Shown: positions 43,961 to 56,352 of the stretch, piece after piece
Layout of the letters: each line of letters starts with the position of its first letter
Position numbering within the stretch: the stretch's first letter is position 1
Assembly (NCBI GenBank): GCA_018873245.2
Contig: JAEMBT020000004.1
Location: forward strand, 4,078,573-4,142,572
DNA from: Archegozetes longisetosus
Lineage: Eukaryota; Arthropoda; Arachnida; Sarcoptiformes; Trhypochthoniidae
Direction of reading: 5' to 3'
DNA: 64,000 nucleotides
Program-made: the position numbers and the translations under genes
The notes under the pieces: generated by a model
What the model was told of the DNA's origin: nothing
Databases searched by the model: none
The model's input: the letters and a program-made list of their open reading frames with translations, nothing else

Positions 43961-45451
43961 TAATTTCTGTTCCTTATTACTTAGCAAACGTTCCAATAAT
44001 ACTCGTACTCTGTGTGCATGCCCCAAGTCGTTATACCATTCTGTTAGTAGCGATATAATAATTTCCATATAATTTTCTTTTCTCTCGTTTTCTAATTCCG
44101 TCAATGCTATCAAATCTTTTTTAACGTTATCTTCTATGTATTGCCAAAGTGTTTCTAAATGTTCTAATAGCTTCCTTATTTTTTCTAATTCCTCTATACT
44201 CTTAGTACCATAAGAAACAATTTGTTTGAATAAATCAACAACTGTTACTAGATTATTCTTTTTCTCTTCAGTTTGCCACTTTAACCGAATAACCTCTTGA
44301 ACTAAGCGATGGATTGATGCGCTTTTGTTGTACTTATTTATTGTAATCATCGAGTAGGATGCTAATGCTTCTAATGCTTCTTCGAAAATCTTCGTTTGGT
44401 TACTTTGGCTGTTTACTGTACTATTCGCGAATTGTTTCAATAGAAAATAAGGAATATCATTACTCCCTACACATGCGCATATATTTAACAAGTTGGCTGC
44501 AAGTGAGTAGTCTTTACTCACTTTAGCCATTGTAATGTCCCAAGTGATATATACAGAGGTGAATTGATTTTTTTCATGTGAGTCCGGCAAGAGTTCATCC
44601 GAAAATTGAGATTTATTTTTTGACAAGAACTCTTGTTTTCTAAGCTCATAAAGTTCTAAATAGCATGTTATTGTTAGCTCATTCATTTTTATGTAGGCAG
44701 TCGCTTGAGCTAGAGCTAAAGGTAATCTCCCGCATGTCTCAGCTAATTCATTCATTTGTGTCGTGGCACTCGACGTAAGCGAGCAATCCAACACTTTTTG
44801 CATATAATCTCTTGATTCAGAGTTTGTAAACTCATTGAGAGTAATGCTTTTCTGTGGCCACCCTGCTGAATAACGAGAAGTAACCAGTACCTTTCCTTCT
44901 TTCACCGGAATTAATCTTCCGATAGACTCATAATTTGGTGCGTTATCGTAAACTAGCAGCCAACCAGCATGCGATTCATCTTCTAACCAATGTTTCACTC
45001 TGAGGATAAGTTTATTATCTTTTATTTCATTGTCACGAATAATATTCAGTTCTTGCCCCAGACTAATATACGAATCCTCTAGTCGTTCTATACTTTCAGC
45101 ATTAAACCAGACAACTCCTTTATGTTTCTTATAATTCTTCCAAACAAACTCTAACACTAGTTGTGTCTTACCAATTCCACCTAAACCATGACAAGCTATT
45201 AAGATAACAGAACTATCTGTTTTGCTAAAACGATCATCTATTTCTCTCAGCAATTCAGCCCGGCCAATAAAGTAACTATTTTTGGATGGAACCATCCAAA
45301 GTTCATGTAGACATCTAACAGGTTCAATCGAAATCTTTTGATGACCTATACCAGTAACATTTAAGTTTTTAATGTGAACGTTATTGCCTATACCACCCAC
45401 TCCTTGCCCTTTAGTAGTTAAACTATTAGTTCCTTCTAGATTTCTTGACAT
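37041..45451 (-). CDS. Giant NB-ARC STAND protein with about 55 TPR units, one frameshift
   Basis: STAND-type signalling ATPase, about 2,800 residues, in one uninterrupted exon. The start is ATG at 45449-45451. The N-terminal 60 residues are Gly/Asn-rich. NB-ARC follows: Walker A GLGGIGKTQ near residue 90, Walker B WLLVYDN near 165, KVLVTSR, RLPLALAQATAY and an MHD-like SIHRLVQEVIR near 385. From about residue 495 to the end come 42-residue kinesin-light-chain-like TPRs (ALxIxExHYGPDHPEVAxTL). The frame is broken once near 41123-41130, where a C is missing from the TCC that other units have; open parts are 41042-45451 and 37041-41234. NB-ARC-TPR proteins act as immune or cell-death sensors in bacteria, fungi and plants; function here is inference. 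It may be horizontally acquired. Confidence 0.85.
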
Positions 45452-46054
45452 CTTTTCTTGGCTATGCTGATTGTCTGTTGATTTTTTATTTGGTATTCTC
45501 TTTATTCTGAAAAATTTATCGATTCAGATTCAATAGTATCAATATCTGTCTTCTCGGACTAAATTAGAAAGTGATTTTAAAAACTAAAAAACAAGATTAT
45601 AGCTACAAACTTTGTGAAAATCCAATTTTTCAAAAGTTCTGATAATTTATAACTACTCAAAATGACTTTTACCCAAATTCCTTAAAACTTAAATTAAAAA
45701 TTAAGCTAAACACATGCCTCAAGTACACAATTGAAAATGTAATAAAACTAGTGATGCAAGCGCTCGTTACTGAAAATATTGTTCACACAAAGCGACAAAA
45801 GCTTGAGCGTTAACATCCCTGCATTAGCATCGCTTTTCACTCATTTGAAAAATATTTTCCAAAACAAAATTTCGTATTTGCCTCATTTCTAAAGTAAAAT
45901 TTAGATTTTCCATTATTTGTCGTGAATTGATAATAAGATTAACGTTTTACTAAACAAACGATTATTATAGATATGACCGAGAAATCTTAGAGAATGCCCA
46001 CGGTCTGACTTTGTGTGCCAAAAGAGGTAGTTATTGTCCAAATGCATTAATAAA

Positions 46055-46172
46055 TGGGACCAATCTCTTCCTAATGCATTCATTTAAGTAAATGTTTTAA
46101 TTGACCGCCTGACTACTCGCTTGGGTCTAAAGTGCGATTTCGAATGCATTAGGAAGGAATTGATCCCAATTA
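46055..46172. repeat. Small palindrome
   Basis: Arms of about 27 bp (TTCCTAATGCATTC and its inverse, with GGGACCAAT/GGGATCAAT) separated by about 60 bp. It may be a short MITE or remnant. No flanking duplication is identified. Confidence 0.5.
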
Positions 46173-46565
46173 TTAACAAAAACAGTACTTTGCGGCACTC
46201 CTTCGACTTTGACGTGATATACAGTGTTTTCGGCTCACTTTCATGTTTTCAAGAAAAATGCCACCACTTTCGCTCAGTAGTTCTTGTTTTTGTGTCATAA
46301 CTAACCAACTAATTAAAATGAATTGAACGTTTCATGTCTAACTCTCTGATATATGAGCTTAAAAATGAAGTATTGTTTACTATAATATCTTCATTTAAAG
46401 ATTGAGCTCTTGAGCACATAAATGAATCTATTTTTGTTAAGTAGAAGATTAAATGTGAATTCTTCAAATTAAAATAAATATTCACAATATATTCATCTCA
46501 GTTTATTAAAATCCAATTACTTAGCCAGCTGTTTTAAATTATATAAAAATATAAAGTGACAGTTT

Positions 46566-47167
46566 GGGTGAATCCGGGCTAATGGGTCTAAAGGGGTTCT
46601 CGACCTCCCACCCCAAGTGTGATATATCATTGGATTCAATTCGTCAAGCTGAACATTTTGATAATACACTTGGCCACTTGTGATCCGAACCTGACCACTT
46701 CTGGACAACTCCCGACAGGAGTGACCGACACCGCCAAGTGATATATCATTGAACTCAGGACATCGAACTGAACATTTTGATACCTTACTTGGTTAATTAT
46801 CTCAAGTAGTTCTCGAGATATTCATCATTGTTTCGTTTAGTACCTCGTAATGGATAAACCTGGATTCTCGAGCCGTAACCCAAACAAGCCTGATATAAAC
46901 TAAGGGAGAATAAGTTAGGTCGCTTTGCGACCTAACCTATTATACCTTACTTCAAATCAGGCTTGGCTTGGGTTACAACTTGGTAAAGCCAGGTTTACCC
47001 ATTTTCGAGGGGGTTAGGTCTCGGTGGCCAGAAGTGGTCAGGTTCGGGTTGGAAGTAGTCAAGTGTGGTATCAAAATATTCAGCTCGACGAACTGAATCC
47101 AATGATGTATTACACTTGGAGGTAGGGGGTCGGGAACCCCCTTAGACCCATTAGCCCGGATTTACCC
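46566..47167. mobile_element. 602-bp palindromic MITE with 8-bp target duplication
   Basis: Flanked by GACAGTTT at 46558-46565 and 47168-47175. It starts GGGTGAATCCGGGCTAATGG, and the end is its inverse. Inverted similarity continues inward almost to the centre, where GTTAGGTCGC-TTT-GCGACCTAAC forms a perfect hairpin. No coding capacity. The 8-bp duplication suggests hAT-type mobilisation. Confidence 0.82.
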
Positions 47168-48146
47168 GACAGTTTTACATAAGTTTTTGATCAATTAGAT
47201 TTTCATGCTATTCTCAGCCATACATTCGAAATTTTTCGTTCTCTAAATCATATCTACATTTGAGTTTAAGAAAACAACATTGAGACTATCGGACTTACAT
47301 CGGAAACTGCTTCCCTGTGAGTGTTGGCCTCACGATTGTTGGAATTGTCTTGTATTCTTTTCATACAGATATTCCACTTTCATAAATATGTTCACAGAAG
47401 TGTTGAATAATGAGACTTTAAACCATAAACTTCTAATATAAACACTGAAATTTTGTAATTCTTGTGAAAACCGAATAGTTTCTGATTATTTCCAACAATT
47501 ATTCATTCATTAGGAAATTCTTGAAATACTGAACTCTTTGTTTCACGGAATTTATCATCACATGTGAAGTGGCACTTGAAAAATAATTTCTATGGTTGAT
47601 GCTACCCACGTTCTATAATGTAGTAAAATTTACAACAAAAGTATTTCTTCGAAATGAATTTAGAAAATAAAACCAATTATAATTTCAAATATTGTTTAAA
47701 CATCTTATAACCTTTCTATTCAGATAAGATAAGAAACTCTCCAAAGAAACAATCAAATAAGTGTGGTATATACTCACTGTAGATTTTGATTAATACTTAG
47801 AAACAGATACTATTGCAAAACATAGAAGTATTAGAATGCTTATTATGGATAAGATAACTAAAATTGTAATTTGTTTTGATTTTTACTCAACCAGTTGATC
47901 AAGTGTTCAGATTCAAGTTAAACAGCCCAGACAATACTACAATCTCATGTTGTCCAAAAGTTTAAAAGTATGAAATCCTTAAACTTCAAACTCAGGCCTA
48001 AAGCTATCTTAATACAATAATTTAAAGACTAGCTTTAGACATGTTTTTACTTTAGATCAAGTCTAAAAGCTTTAGACATTAGACTGGAAATGTTTTAAAC
48101 TCATAATGAAAGCGATTTTTATTGAATAAAAAGCTGTAATTCAAAA

Positions 48147-48353
48147 CTACACGAAACAGATCCAAGTATTTAACATCTCTGCTTTAATAGTATTATTTTC
48201 TAGTCTGTTACGCTCTTTAGTTATTAATTCTCCTGATTTTGAAAATGATTGTTCTGACGGAACACTCAAAGTCATGTTAATAAGAAAATTAAGCCATTTT
48301 TGATTAATTGGGACATGTTTTCTTATTTTTTGTCCACTATTCAAACAGATCAT
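48147..48353 (-). pseudogene. hAT dimerisation-domain remnant
   Basis: Encodes LSVPSEQSFSKSGELITKER and NRLENNTIKAEMLNTW, the hATC C-terminal signature. It is isolated, with no upstream transposase seen, and is a different family from the 28447 hAT. Confidence 0.75.
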
Positions 48354-48910
48354 TTTCTAATCAATAATTTAAATAATTCGACATCTCTTCATTGATATCC
48401 AATTTTCTCTCTCTAAAATAATAACTGGCTGAAGAACATGTGTACATTTTCTTGTAGAGAAGTCTCTTTTTATTATTTTCATTAAACATTAAGGTGACCC
48501 ACAGATTTGTGGACAACTTTGTTACATGCGGTCTACTCTCAGGGGCGAAGACTAGTAATTTTGAGTCACATGTAACGTCTTTGTAGGGTTTGGACTTGGG
48601 ATTGAGTCTATTACGTTGTTAGCTACTTAACACAGTACATCCTCGATATTAGAACAATTAATAAAATTAAATAAAAAAATTTAATTAATCACTGAACATT
48701 ACACAAAAAAAACAATTATCAGAAATGTTACGTTGTATTAATTTACATGTTATAAATGGTGTCGGACACTCATGAAATCTTACAAAAAAACTTTTTCTAA
48801 TGTAAAAAATTTTATATATATAAGCCTTTTACAATTATCAAAGTCTAATGCATTAGGTAATTGATTTTGAGTCAATGACAAGTCCTAATAGTTTATTTTT
48901 ATGGTTTAGG

Positions 48911-48939
48911 AATAGTACAGAACTTAGTTCTGTACTATT
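48911..48939. repeat. 29-bp perfect palindrome
   Basis: AATAGTACAGAACT and its exact inverse complement around a single T. Could form a hairpin. No associated gene. Confidence 0.7.
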
Positions 48940-49006
48940 GCGTAAAACTTTTCATTACATATATCAACTTTAGATTTTAATAACTCTGGAGTAATTAGAG
49001 ATTACG

Positions 49007-49267
49007 TTGCAGTTTCTAAATATAATTATAAGTAGTCTCCTTCCTTTTCAACCTATAAACGATCGGTATGATTTAATCAAGAGAAACGTTCAGACTTTAC
49101 TGTATTCTGACGAGTGGATGTCATTAACGTCAGACATGTTGCAAAGACTTGTAAATTTATATCGACACATCGCTGAATTAATAGTATGTGCTGATCTGCC
49201 TGACTCGCCACAGTTGCCATCACGTAATAATATAAACGTCTGTTATATTAAAACAAAAGTGTTTTAA
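49007..49267 (+). CDS. Hypothetical exon-like ORF, weak
   Basis: The open stretch encodes NDRYDLIKRNVQTLLYSDEW and MLQRLVNLYRHIAELIVCAD, which looks protein-like and helical. It lacks an ATG start and I recognise no family. Confidence 0.2.
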   Translation: MQFLNIIISSLLPFQPINDRYDLIKRNVQTLLYSDEWMSLTSDMLQRLVNLYRHIAELIVCADLPDSPQLPSRNNINVCYIKTKVF

Positions 49268-49719
49268 TTTGTTTTGTAAACTTTCTATTTGTTATGAGAA
49301 TGAAAGTAAAACTCTTATTTCGTTATGACTATAAAAGGTATTGTTTAGTTTGCTCTAAGTGTAAAAGTAAATTCTTATTCTAATTTAATTACAATAGGAA
49401 ATTAATTGTTATGAGAATCTAATATTGGAATGCTTGAACATCTGTTTTTAGGAATAACTTTTCTTAAAATTATAACTCGAAAATATTCTTAAACATCCTT
49501 TTATTATTTAGTCAAAAAAGTATAGAGAGAGTAATAGAGTAGAAATTAAGTGAGTTAGTAAGAGAGAGTATGAAGTCAAAACAGCTAAAAATAACATCTA
49601 AAACAAAAACAGCTAAACGAATGTTTATTGTACTTCTTGGAGTCTAAATATGTATGATTGTAGGCAAATCTCAAGAATATGATAGGATATGCTTCAGTAA
49701 TATTTCCTAAATTAGACGT

Positions 49720-49825
49720 ACCTGAAAATAAATTGCGTTTCTCTCTAACCAATTGACGAGTCGATACTGCTTCACTTTCTTCGCTGCCATAAATTTGAAA
49801 GCAAATGGACACTCAGATAAGCAAA
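49720..49825 (-). other. Possible PLAT-like exon
   Basis: The minus strand reads SICFQIYGSEESEAVSTRQL and VREKRNLFS, then a CAG|GTACG donor. The pattern is faintly like a PLAT/LH2 strand region. It is isolated and weak. Confidence 0.2.
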
Positions 49826-50519
49826 TAAGATTTTCTTCTTGGAAGAGAGTGTAAAGATAAGAATGAGAAAAGTCATTGTACAAATGACTAGATTAGAATT
49901 CTCTGCTACATAGAAGCTATCGACCAAGTTAAGTAGATTGCAATTAAGTCTGTTGATACAGTTGAACCTGTCTGACTTTCACATGGTTTTTAAAACCAAC
50001 AATGATTAATCCATGTTTTTCTATAGGATTTTTATATTATTTTTATAAGCCACTTAAGTACATCTCAAATTTAGATAGACCTTACTGTATTAATTTCAGT
50101 TAACTCGAAAAAATCTTATATGATCGAATTAGGCTTATTTACCAACGAATTGAAATTAGCCCATCGTCTTCTAGATTGACTCGCAATATTGACTTTCTTG
50201 TCAATAATTTGATCCTTGTCTTAATATCTAAGAATAGCTCTATTTGACACTCCTGCATTGTTGATTAACTTGTCTAAAAGTAAACATTTTCTACGACAAT
50301 AAGTGATAGTTCTTTAGGTTAGTTCTGCCATAGAAGACATAAATGCCAAAGGGTTGACTCTGAATTCGTAGGTGCGTAGACTTTTCCTTCAACACTTCGC
50401 TACAATCGCTAACCGTTTTCTTGAAGATAAAATCAAAATAGTTACTATTAAATAAATCTTTGGTTCTATTGACATAGAACATCTCTTTGAGGTCGAGACC
50501 TTTTTGTTGTATTTTATTT

Positions 50520-51043
50520 GGCTGGGGTTATATCCACGGCAAATGCCGCGAAAATAACTGACAGTTATTTCGCGGGAAAAATTTAGAAAATTTAGTATTC
50601 AATTCTCTTATGAGTATTTGTAGTGCGATACTCTTTGTGTGAAAACTTCTAACTAGTTTTTACTACTTGAGTATAAAATCTTAATCTCATGCAGGTGTGC
50701 AAAAAAAGATTAATAAACTTGGTTATTTTATTCATGTTAAGTAGAAGAGAAATTTATTTAAAAATAGCCTTCTCATCATTTTAACACTAGCAAAATATCG
50801 ATTAAACTTAATGCTATTCAAAAGTTTTTAAAGTAAATAAACTTTTAATATTTAGTTTATAAATAAATCTATAATTTTATTTTTCAAATTATTTACAATA
50901 AGTTAGAAATTAGGAATAATTAATTGGAGAGTAACTTTTAATATTTTTGCCGCGAAAATAACCGACAATTGTTTTTGCGGCAAATGCCGTGAAAATAACC
51001 ATAAGTTATTTTCGCCGCATTTTCCGTGAATATAACCACTACC
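50520..51043. mobile_element. 524-bp palindromic MITE with 9-bp target duplication
   Basis: Flanked by ATTTTATTT at 50511-50519 and 51044-51052. The ends GGCTGGGGTTATATCCACGG and GGTAGTGGTTATATTCACGG (inverse) match at 16 of 20. Several GCCGCGAAAATAAC copies recur in both orientations. No coding capacity. The 9-bp duplication suggests Merlin or Mutator-type mobilisation. Confidence 0.75.
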
Positions 51044-51052
51044 ATTTTATTT

Positions 51053-54000
51053 ATTTTCGTTCATCGCACCTGAACTAAAATTTTTCAATTTTTCTTGAAT
51101 GTATTGAATGAATACCAACTTTAAAATGCTTTTTCTTGTAGCTTTATTGTTGCGAAAGCTTCATTCGAATAATATCTGATTGACTCTCACGAAAAAGCCA
51201 GTCATTGTTAAGCTCATGCTTAGAATAAAGTTTGCCGTTTAGTCAGATATTGCACAATGTATGCAAACCAAAACTTGTAGTTTTTAATGCATTTTAGCAT
51301 AAAATTTCAAAAGAATTGAATGTACCATCATCTCGGAATACTAGTTCAGCGATTCATAGTTTTAAAACGTGTTTCTCTTTTAATAAACAAACAAAACATA
51401 AAGAATAAATATTTGACTTGTTTAGTTTATTTTTTCAAAATCAAGATCTTGTCAGTGTATTGTCTACTTCTATATACAACCAAACGCCAAATTGTCTTAG
51501 AATATTCCGTTTCCATAGTCCTTCTATACAATTATTTGAACAGATTCTAATGATAACATCAAATAGAAATAAAGATTATTGTGAATACTTAAAAACTAAA
51601 CTGCTCACATTGAACTTACGATCAAATTTCTGAAAAAATGATTGACGAGTTCGAAGATATTAATTTGAAGCTTAAGAATATAAGTTGGTATCATTATTTC
51701 ATAAATAAAGACAACCAAAACAATAAAATTTTCATTTTCGATGTTTTCAAAGTTGAAGAATAGATCGAAGAATATCAAGAGTTAAAACTGACTTTAGTTG
51801 TGATTCTTTGTTTCACAAAGATTTAGTTTCAAGAGATCTCGATTAAAAACAAGTTATCCATCGTTTAAACAGAACTAAAATTAAATAAAAATATCAAAAT
51901 TACAGACAAGAAAAGCAAGAATAACAATGATAAATACAAATGATAAGGAAATCCACATCTGGTGCGGATATCTTTTTTAGTCTTAAACTTGTACTCATTC
52001 AAATAAGTCAATAATTCGTTTAGCTTACAATCAAATAGATGAAAATTATAACCACATATTTGAAGATGATTTCCAAATAATAACCAAATAGAGCCTTCTG
52101 TAGTGATATAAAATTTAGGTATCCGTCAACATTTAAGAATATGATTAATCCTCAAAGAAACTGACTAGTCGGTTGAATTGATATCAAATTTTGGATTAAT
52201 TTGTTTCGGAAAATTATGAACTGATTTATTCAATATTTTTCTATCAATTTGATCATAATATCTGTAATTTTTATTGTATTCTGTAACTAATTCATTGAAA
52301 TTCTGTTCCAATAAGATAATATGTTCTGACTTTTTATCAGCAAAAAAGATTCATAGCAATTGTATTTTCCCAATTAGTTCCTTTCAATTCATAATTAATG
52401 ATTGCATTCATTTTGCAAATATCTTCATTTTGACAGAGATTCAAGAGAGTTGTAGAAATGACAGTCTATTCATTGAATGTTATATCATACATAAATAATT
52501 TATAAACTTTTTGGATAACTAAATACTTATCTTAATCAAGACTTACTTTAGCCCTATATTCATGAACTATGTACCCATAAACTGAATACCAATATGTGAA
52601 TAACATTTTATTTCTTTTTCATATACTATTGAATGTGTTGTATTCAAATCGATGACATTCTTTTCGGAGTTGATCATAAACGGGTTTCATTTAGGCCTAT
52701 TTTTGTGCATAAATGAATGTGAATTTACATTCGAGTAATGATTTATATAGAGTTGCCTATAGAATCGATCGAATATTCGATTGGATCTCATCTGTTCTCG
52801 GATATCCAAGCACTGAATGTAAGTACTGGAGAATAAGACAATTAAAACTATAAGAACAGAAATTTTCTCACTCAAAAATCAGTTAATCATTCACAAAATT
52901 ACAAAATCTTATGCTTGAATAGAGAATGAAAGACTATCATTTTGTGTATGAATTGCATAAATCATTGTTCCCTAAAAGTTTGTCTCCTGAATAAAAACAT
53001 GAAATAAATTATTCTAAATCAAAGGTGTTTTCTTAAATCATTATTCAAATGAGATGCTGTATCACTGCCTGTCATTACTACAGCACGAGCTCATCAATAA
53101 TAAACTTTTGTTGAAAAAGTTGAGCACTTAGGATAATGTTCATTCGAAGACCCACCTATTTCTAGATAAAAAATAATGTTTGACAGTTTAAAACTTTATT
53201 GGAATGTAATCGAGACTCGAAATAATGAAAGCACTAGAATGAAGCTTGCTATTTTTTGTTCAGGTCTTGTGAAATACTTATTTAATGAATGAAAGCATTT
53301 CAATGAAGAAAAGAATCTTTTTAGCTAATACTTTTCTACAATTGTATAATAAAATAATATCAGAAAATTACAAAATCGTTAGAGTGCTATAATAAAAGTT
53401 GGATAGTAGAGCTATTGGGTGATTTTTGTATTTTTAGAAGCGCAAGTTTAACTCGAAATTGAATGCAAAACGAATAAATCTCTGAACCTTGCATTCTCAA
53501 ACAACAACGAGAAATTTATTTCTATGCAAGTGAATTTTTCGGTTATTCTATAGTAGTGTTTTCCACAAGAAGGTCCACGAGATAAAGATTTTTGGTCAAC
53601 GAAGAACGCAGAGCCATGTCAGGATGAGTTCTAACATCGATGACTCAGCATATAATATTGATTATTTTGCATAACACTCACCGAACTGCTATCAAAATTC
53701 ACTTTGAGAACATTTTCTGTAAATTTTTGGTCCTTTGTTTTCATATTTGGCCACCAGACCAAAAAATATGGGGAACGCCGCCCTATAGTGTGTTAGTTGT
53801 GTTATCACTAGCATGAAAATCAGCTTTATATTGATAATAATAAGCAAAACTGGAATAAATTACTTTCAAATAACATATATGAAAAATTTTTATGGAAAAT
53901 AAGATCACTTTTTCGTTAAAAGTAATTAATAATTAAAACCCTATCTTATTTTCGGCGCATGATTCGAAACTAGGTTTTAATTAAATACTAGTGTATGTGT

Positions 54001-55322
54001 TACATCTGATCCTAATAATTATTTAATACTAAGAATAGATTTGTAATCTTATGACTAAATAAGATCTTTATTTAAAATTCAATTTTTACTAATTTTTCAA
54101 TATTCAGATATATATATAAGCTCTTTTTATCAGAATACAATTAAAATTTTTGTAGATTCTATTTTTGATTACTACATATATCAAATTACTAAAAATGTAT
54201 TATATCAATAGTTATTAAGTCAGTACTATTAAAACATAAAATCCTATTATGACAACAAGAGTTACAAACAGTATAGTTAATTTACAAATTCTGTTTAATT
54301 TTTCTAGAGATTCAATTCTTGCACTTTACTCTATTTTTACCTATTATCTAAACTTTTAAACTAAAATCGGTTACAGTTTTCATTGATCTGAATATAGAAA
54401 AATTGGTAAAAGATTAGCTAGCTTTAAATAATAAGCCTTATATAACCTTAAGGTTGCATAAAACAAGTCATTCAAGGCTAATACTGTGCTAGGCTTTGAT
54501 TTTCAACTTTAAATAAGAGCCTCATTTAACCCTAAGATTATATATGTATTCTTAAGATTGAATAATTACTAGGATTAGTTGTAACATGTAAATACTAGAA
54601 CTATCATTAGAATTGCAAATATATCATTAAATCCGTCAATTAATATTATTTTATCAATCATTTTTTCGCCAACTTCTAAGTGAATAAATTTTTTTCAATA
54701 AATTATATCCTATAATCACAATAATATCATACTTTCCTCGCATGATCGTAAGATCAGTGTAAAGCAATAACAGGTACTACTTCAGAATAAAACACAGGTA
54801 TCCAAACAGTAGCATTAAATTAACATAATATTATATGATTATTATTCTGCGAATAAAACATTTACGTAAAAATGATAAACTGGAGTTTATTCAAGTTTGT
54901 CTATTAAATAGTCATCAATTACTTTTCATTATATATATTTTATAAATTAATCAAAACATGTATCAGTAAATAATGGAAAATTTTTATCTTGTCAACAAAT
55001 GTTTAAAGAATGTTCAAATTGAAAACATCATAAAAAATTCATTACGTTTAACCAACGGATACATCCTGAATGCCAATTAATTTTCTATAAAAAAGTTTAA
55101 AGTTGTGGAGAATTATTCAGTAAGTTGTTTCCAAACATGAAATAAACTTTGCTTTCCTCTTTATCTAATTTTCTTTTATGGTAAACTATATCCGAAATCG
55201 ATATGAAAATATATGTTATCTGAACTACGTATTCAAATTGTGAATTGAGTATATACTTAATTATTGAGCAAGAAAGTATCGTTAGTATTTATAGTCATGT
55301 TTCTCATGTGACTTTATTCTTG
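51053..55322. other. Gene-poor AT-rich spacer
   Basis: Apart from the weak signal-peptide ORF at 52687-52875 I find no domain, RNA gene or repeat. Only short, unconvincing frames occur. Confidence 0.5.
52687..52875 (-). CDS. Possible small secreted peptide, start unclear
   Basis: 62 codons with a hydrophobic N-terminus (ISVLIVLIVLFSSTYIQC) resembling a signal peptide. A 39-residue basic tail follows (LDIREQMRSNRIFDRFYRQL). The first codon is TTG and no in-frame ATG precedes it, so translation would need an upstream exon. No known neuropeptide is recognised. Confidence 0.3.
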   Translation of the reverse strand: MSEKISVLIVLIVLFSSTYIQCLDIREQMRSNRIFDRFYRQLYINHYSNVNSHSFMHKNRPK

Positions 55323-55325
55323 TAA

Positions 55326-56261
55326 TTGTACAGTACTGCAATTAACAAATCAATCATAAGCCCTTAATAGCACATCGTTATTACTCATCGTTCAAGTAAT
55401 AAGTTGGTACAAAAGTTTTATGCGTTTGCTTGCGCGTTTTAGAAAGTCACTTAATAATACATGTATTTGTGAACATTTCAAACGAAATTATATTTCCACA
55501 TATTTTTACTTATTTATCATTAAAGAAGGGATTTATTTAAAAATTAAAGTGATTTAAGTGCTCAATTTTAAGTATCTATCAAAATATAGCTCTTAAAGTA
55601 AAAAGCAGTCAAATCTGAAGTTAGATTATGTTTAATGTTAAAAAGACATTTATTCTACTGAAAAATATAATTTAGATTTTAAGCTTTTTATTATTTGTTT
55701 GATTAATAATTCGTTTAAAGCGTTTTGAGGCGTAATCGCAACCATTACTAATAAAGTTTGATTTTTCAATACTTATCTCTCGATTCGTTAAAATTAATAC
55801 TAAATGAACAGTTGTGTTCTTATAACATATCATTTGTTCTTACTAAAGTTGCCATCATTTTCAAACAATTATTAAGAGAAAGTTTTCAATTAAATCATAT
55901 GATAATAGATATTAGCTTGTATGCAATTTGCTTATAATAGTGTGAGTATGCGCAATAACAAAAAGTGTAGATCTTATTTTTTAGTTGATTTCTCGCAAAT
56001 ATCATTTGTTTGGTATTCCCTCATTTACAAATACTATTTTTTGAGCGTAAATATTAGTGTAAATACTCGTGTTCATAAATTTATCGAATTATAATTAACT
56101 TATTAAATATGCCACAATTTAACAATGCATCAAAGGCATATGCAAGTAGATGCATAAAAGTGTTGTCTTGATTTTTCACTTGAGTAATGAGTACTCACAA
56201 CGTTTGCGAGGAAGTGCTGTTAAGGGCTTATGATTGATTTATTAGTTGCAGTACTGTACAA
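55326..56261. mobile_element. 936-bp Harbinger-like MITE
   Basis: Starts TTGTACAGTACTGCAATTAA and ends with the inverse. It is flanked by TAA on both sides (55323-55325, 56262-56264), the Harbinger-type 3-bp duplication. Inverted similarity runs about 100 bp, including AATCAATCATAAGCCCTTAA. The interior is non-coding and AT-rich. Confidence 0.75.
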
Positions 56262-56352
56262 TAAACAAGTGCAGAAAAAACTTTTCAACTCATTGTTAAA
56301 CATTTGTGTCTAAAAGAAGTAGTTAGAAGTTTTAAGAGATGCTTTTTCAAAC

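Noticed and set aside
37041..45451. Bacterial contamination carrying the NB-ARC-TPR gene
   Set aside because: Flanks on both sides are eukaryotic transposon sequence with mariner and MITE families, and there are no neighbouring bacterial genes.
51320..52498. Hydrophobic short frames as a possible chemoreceptor
   Set aside because: The frames are short, AT-driven and overlapping, with no conserved motif or splice pattern.
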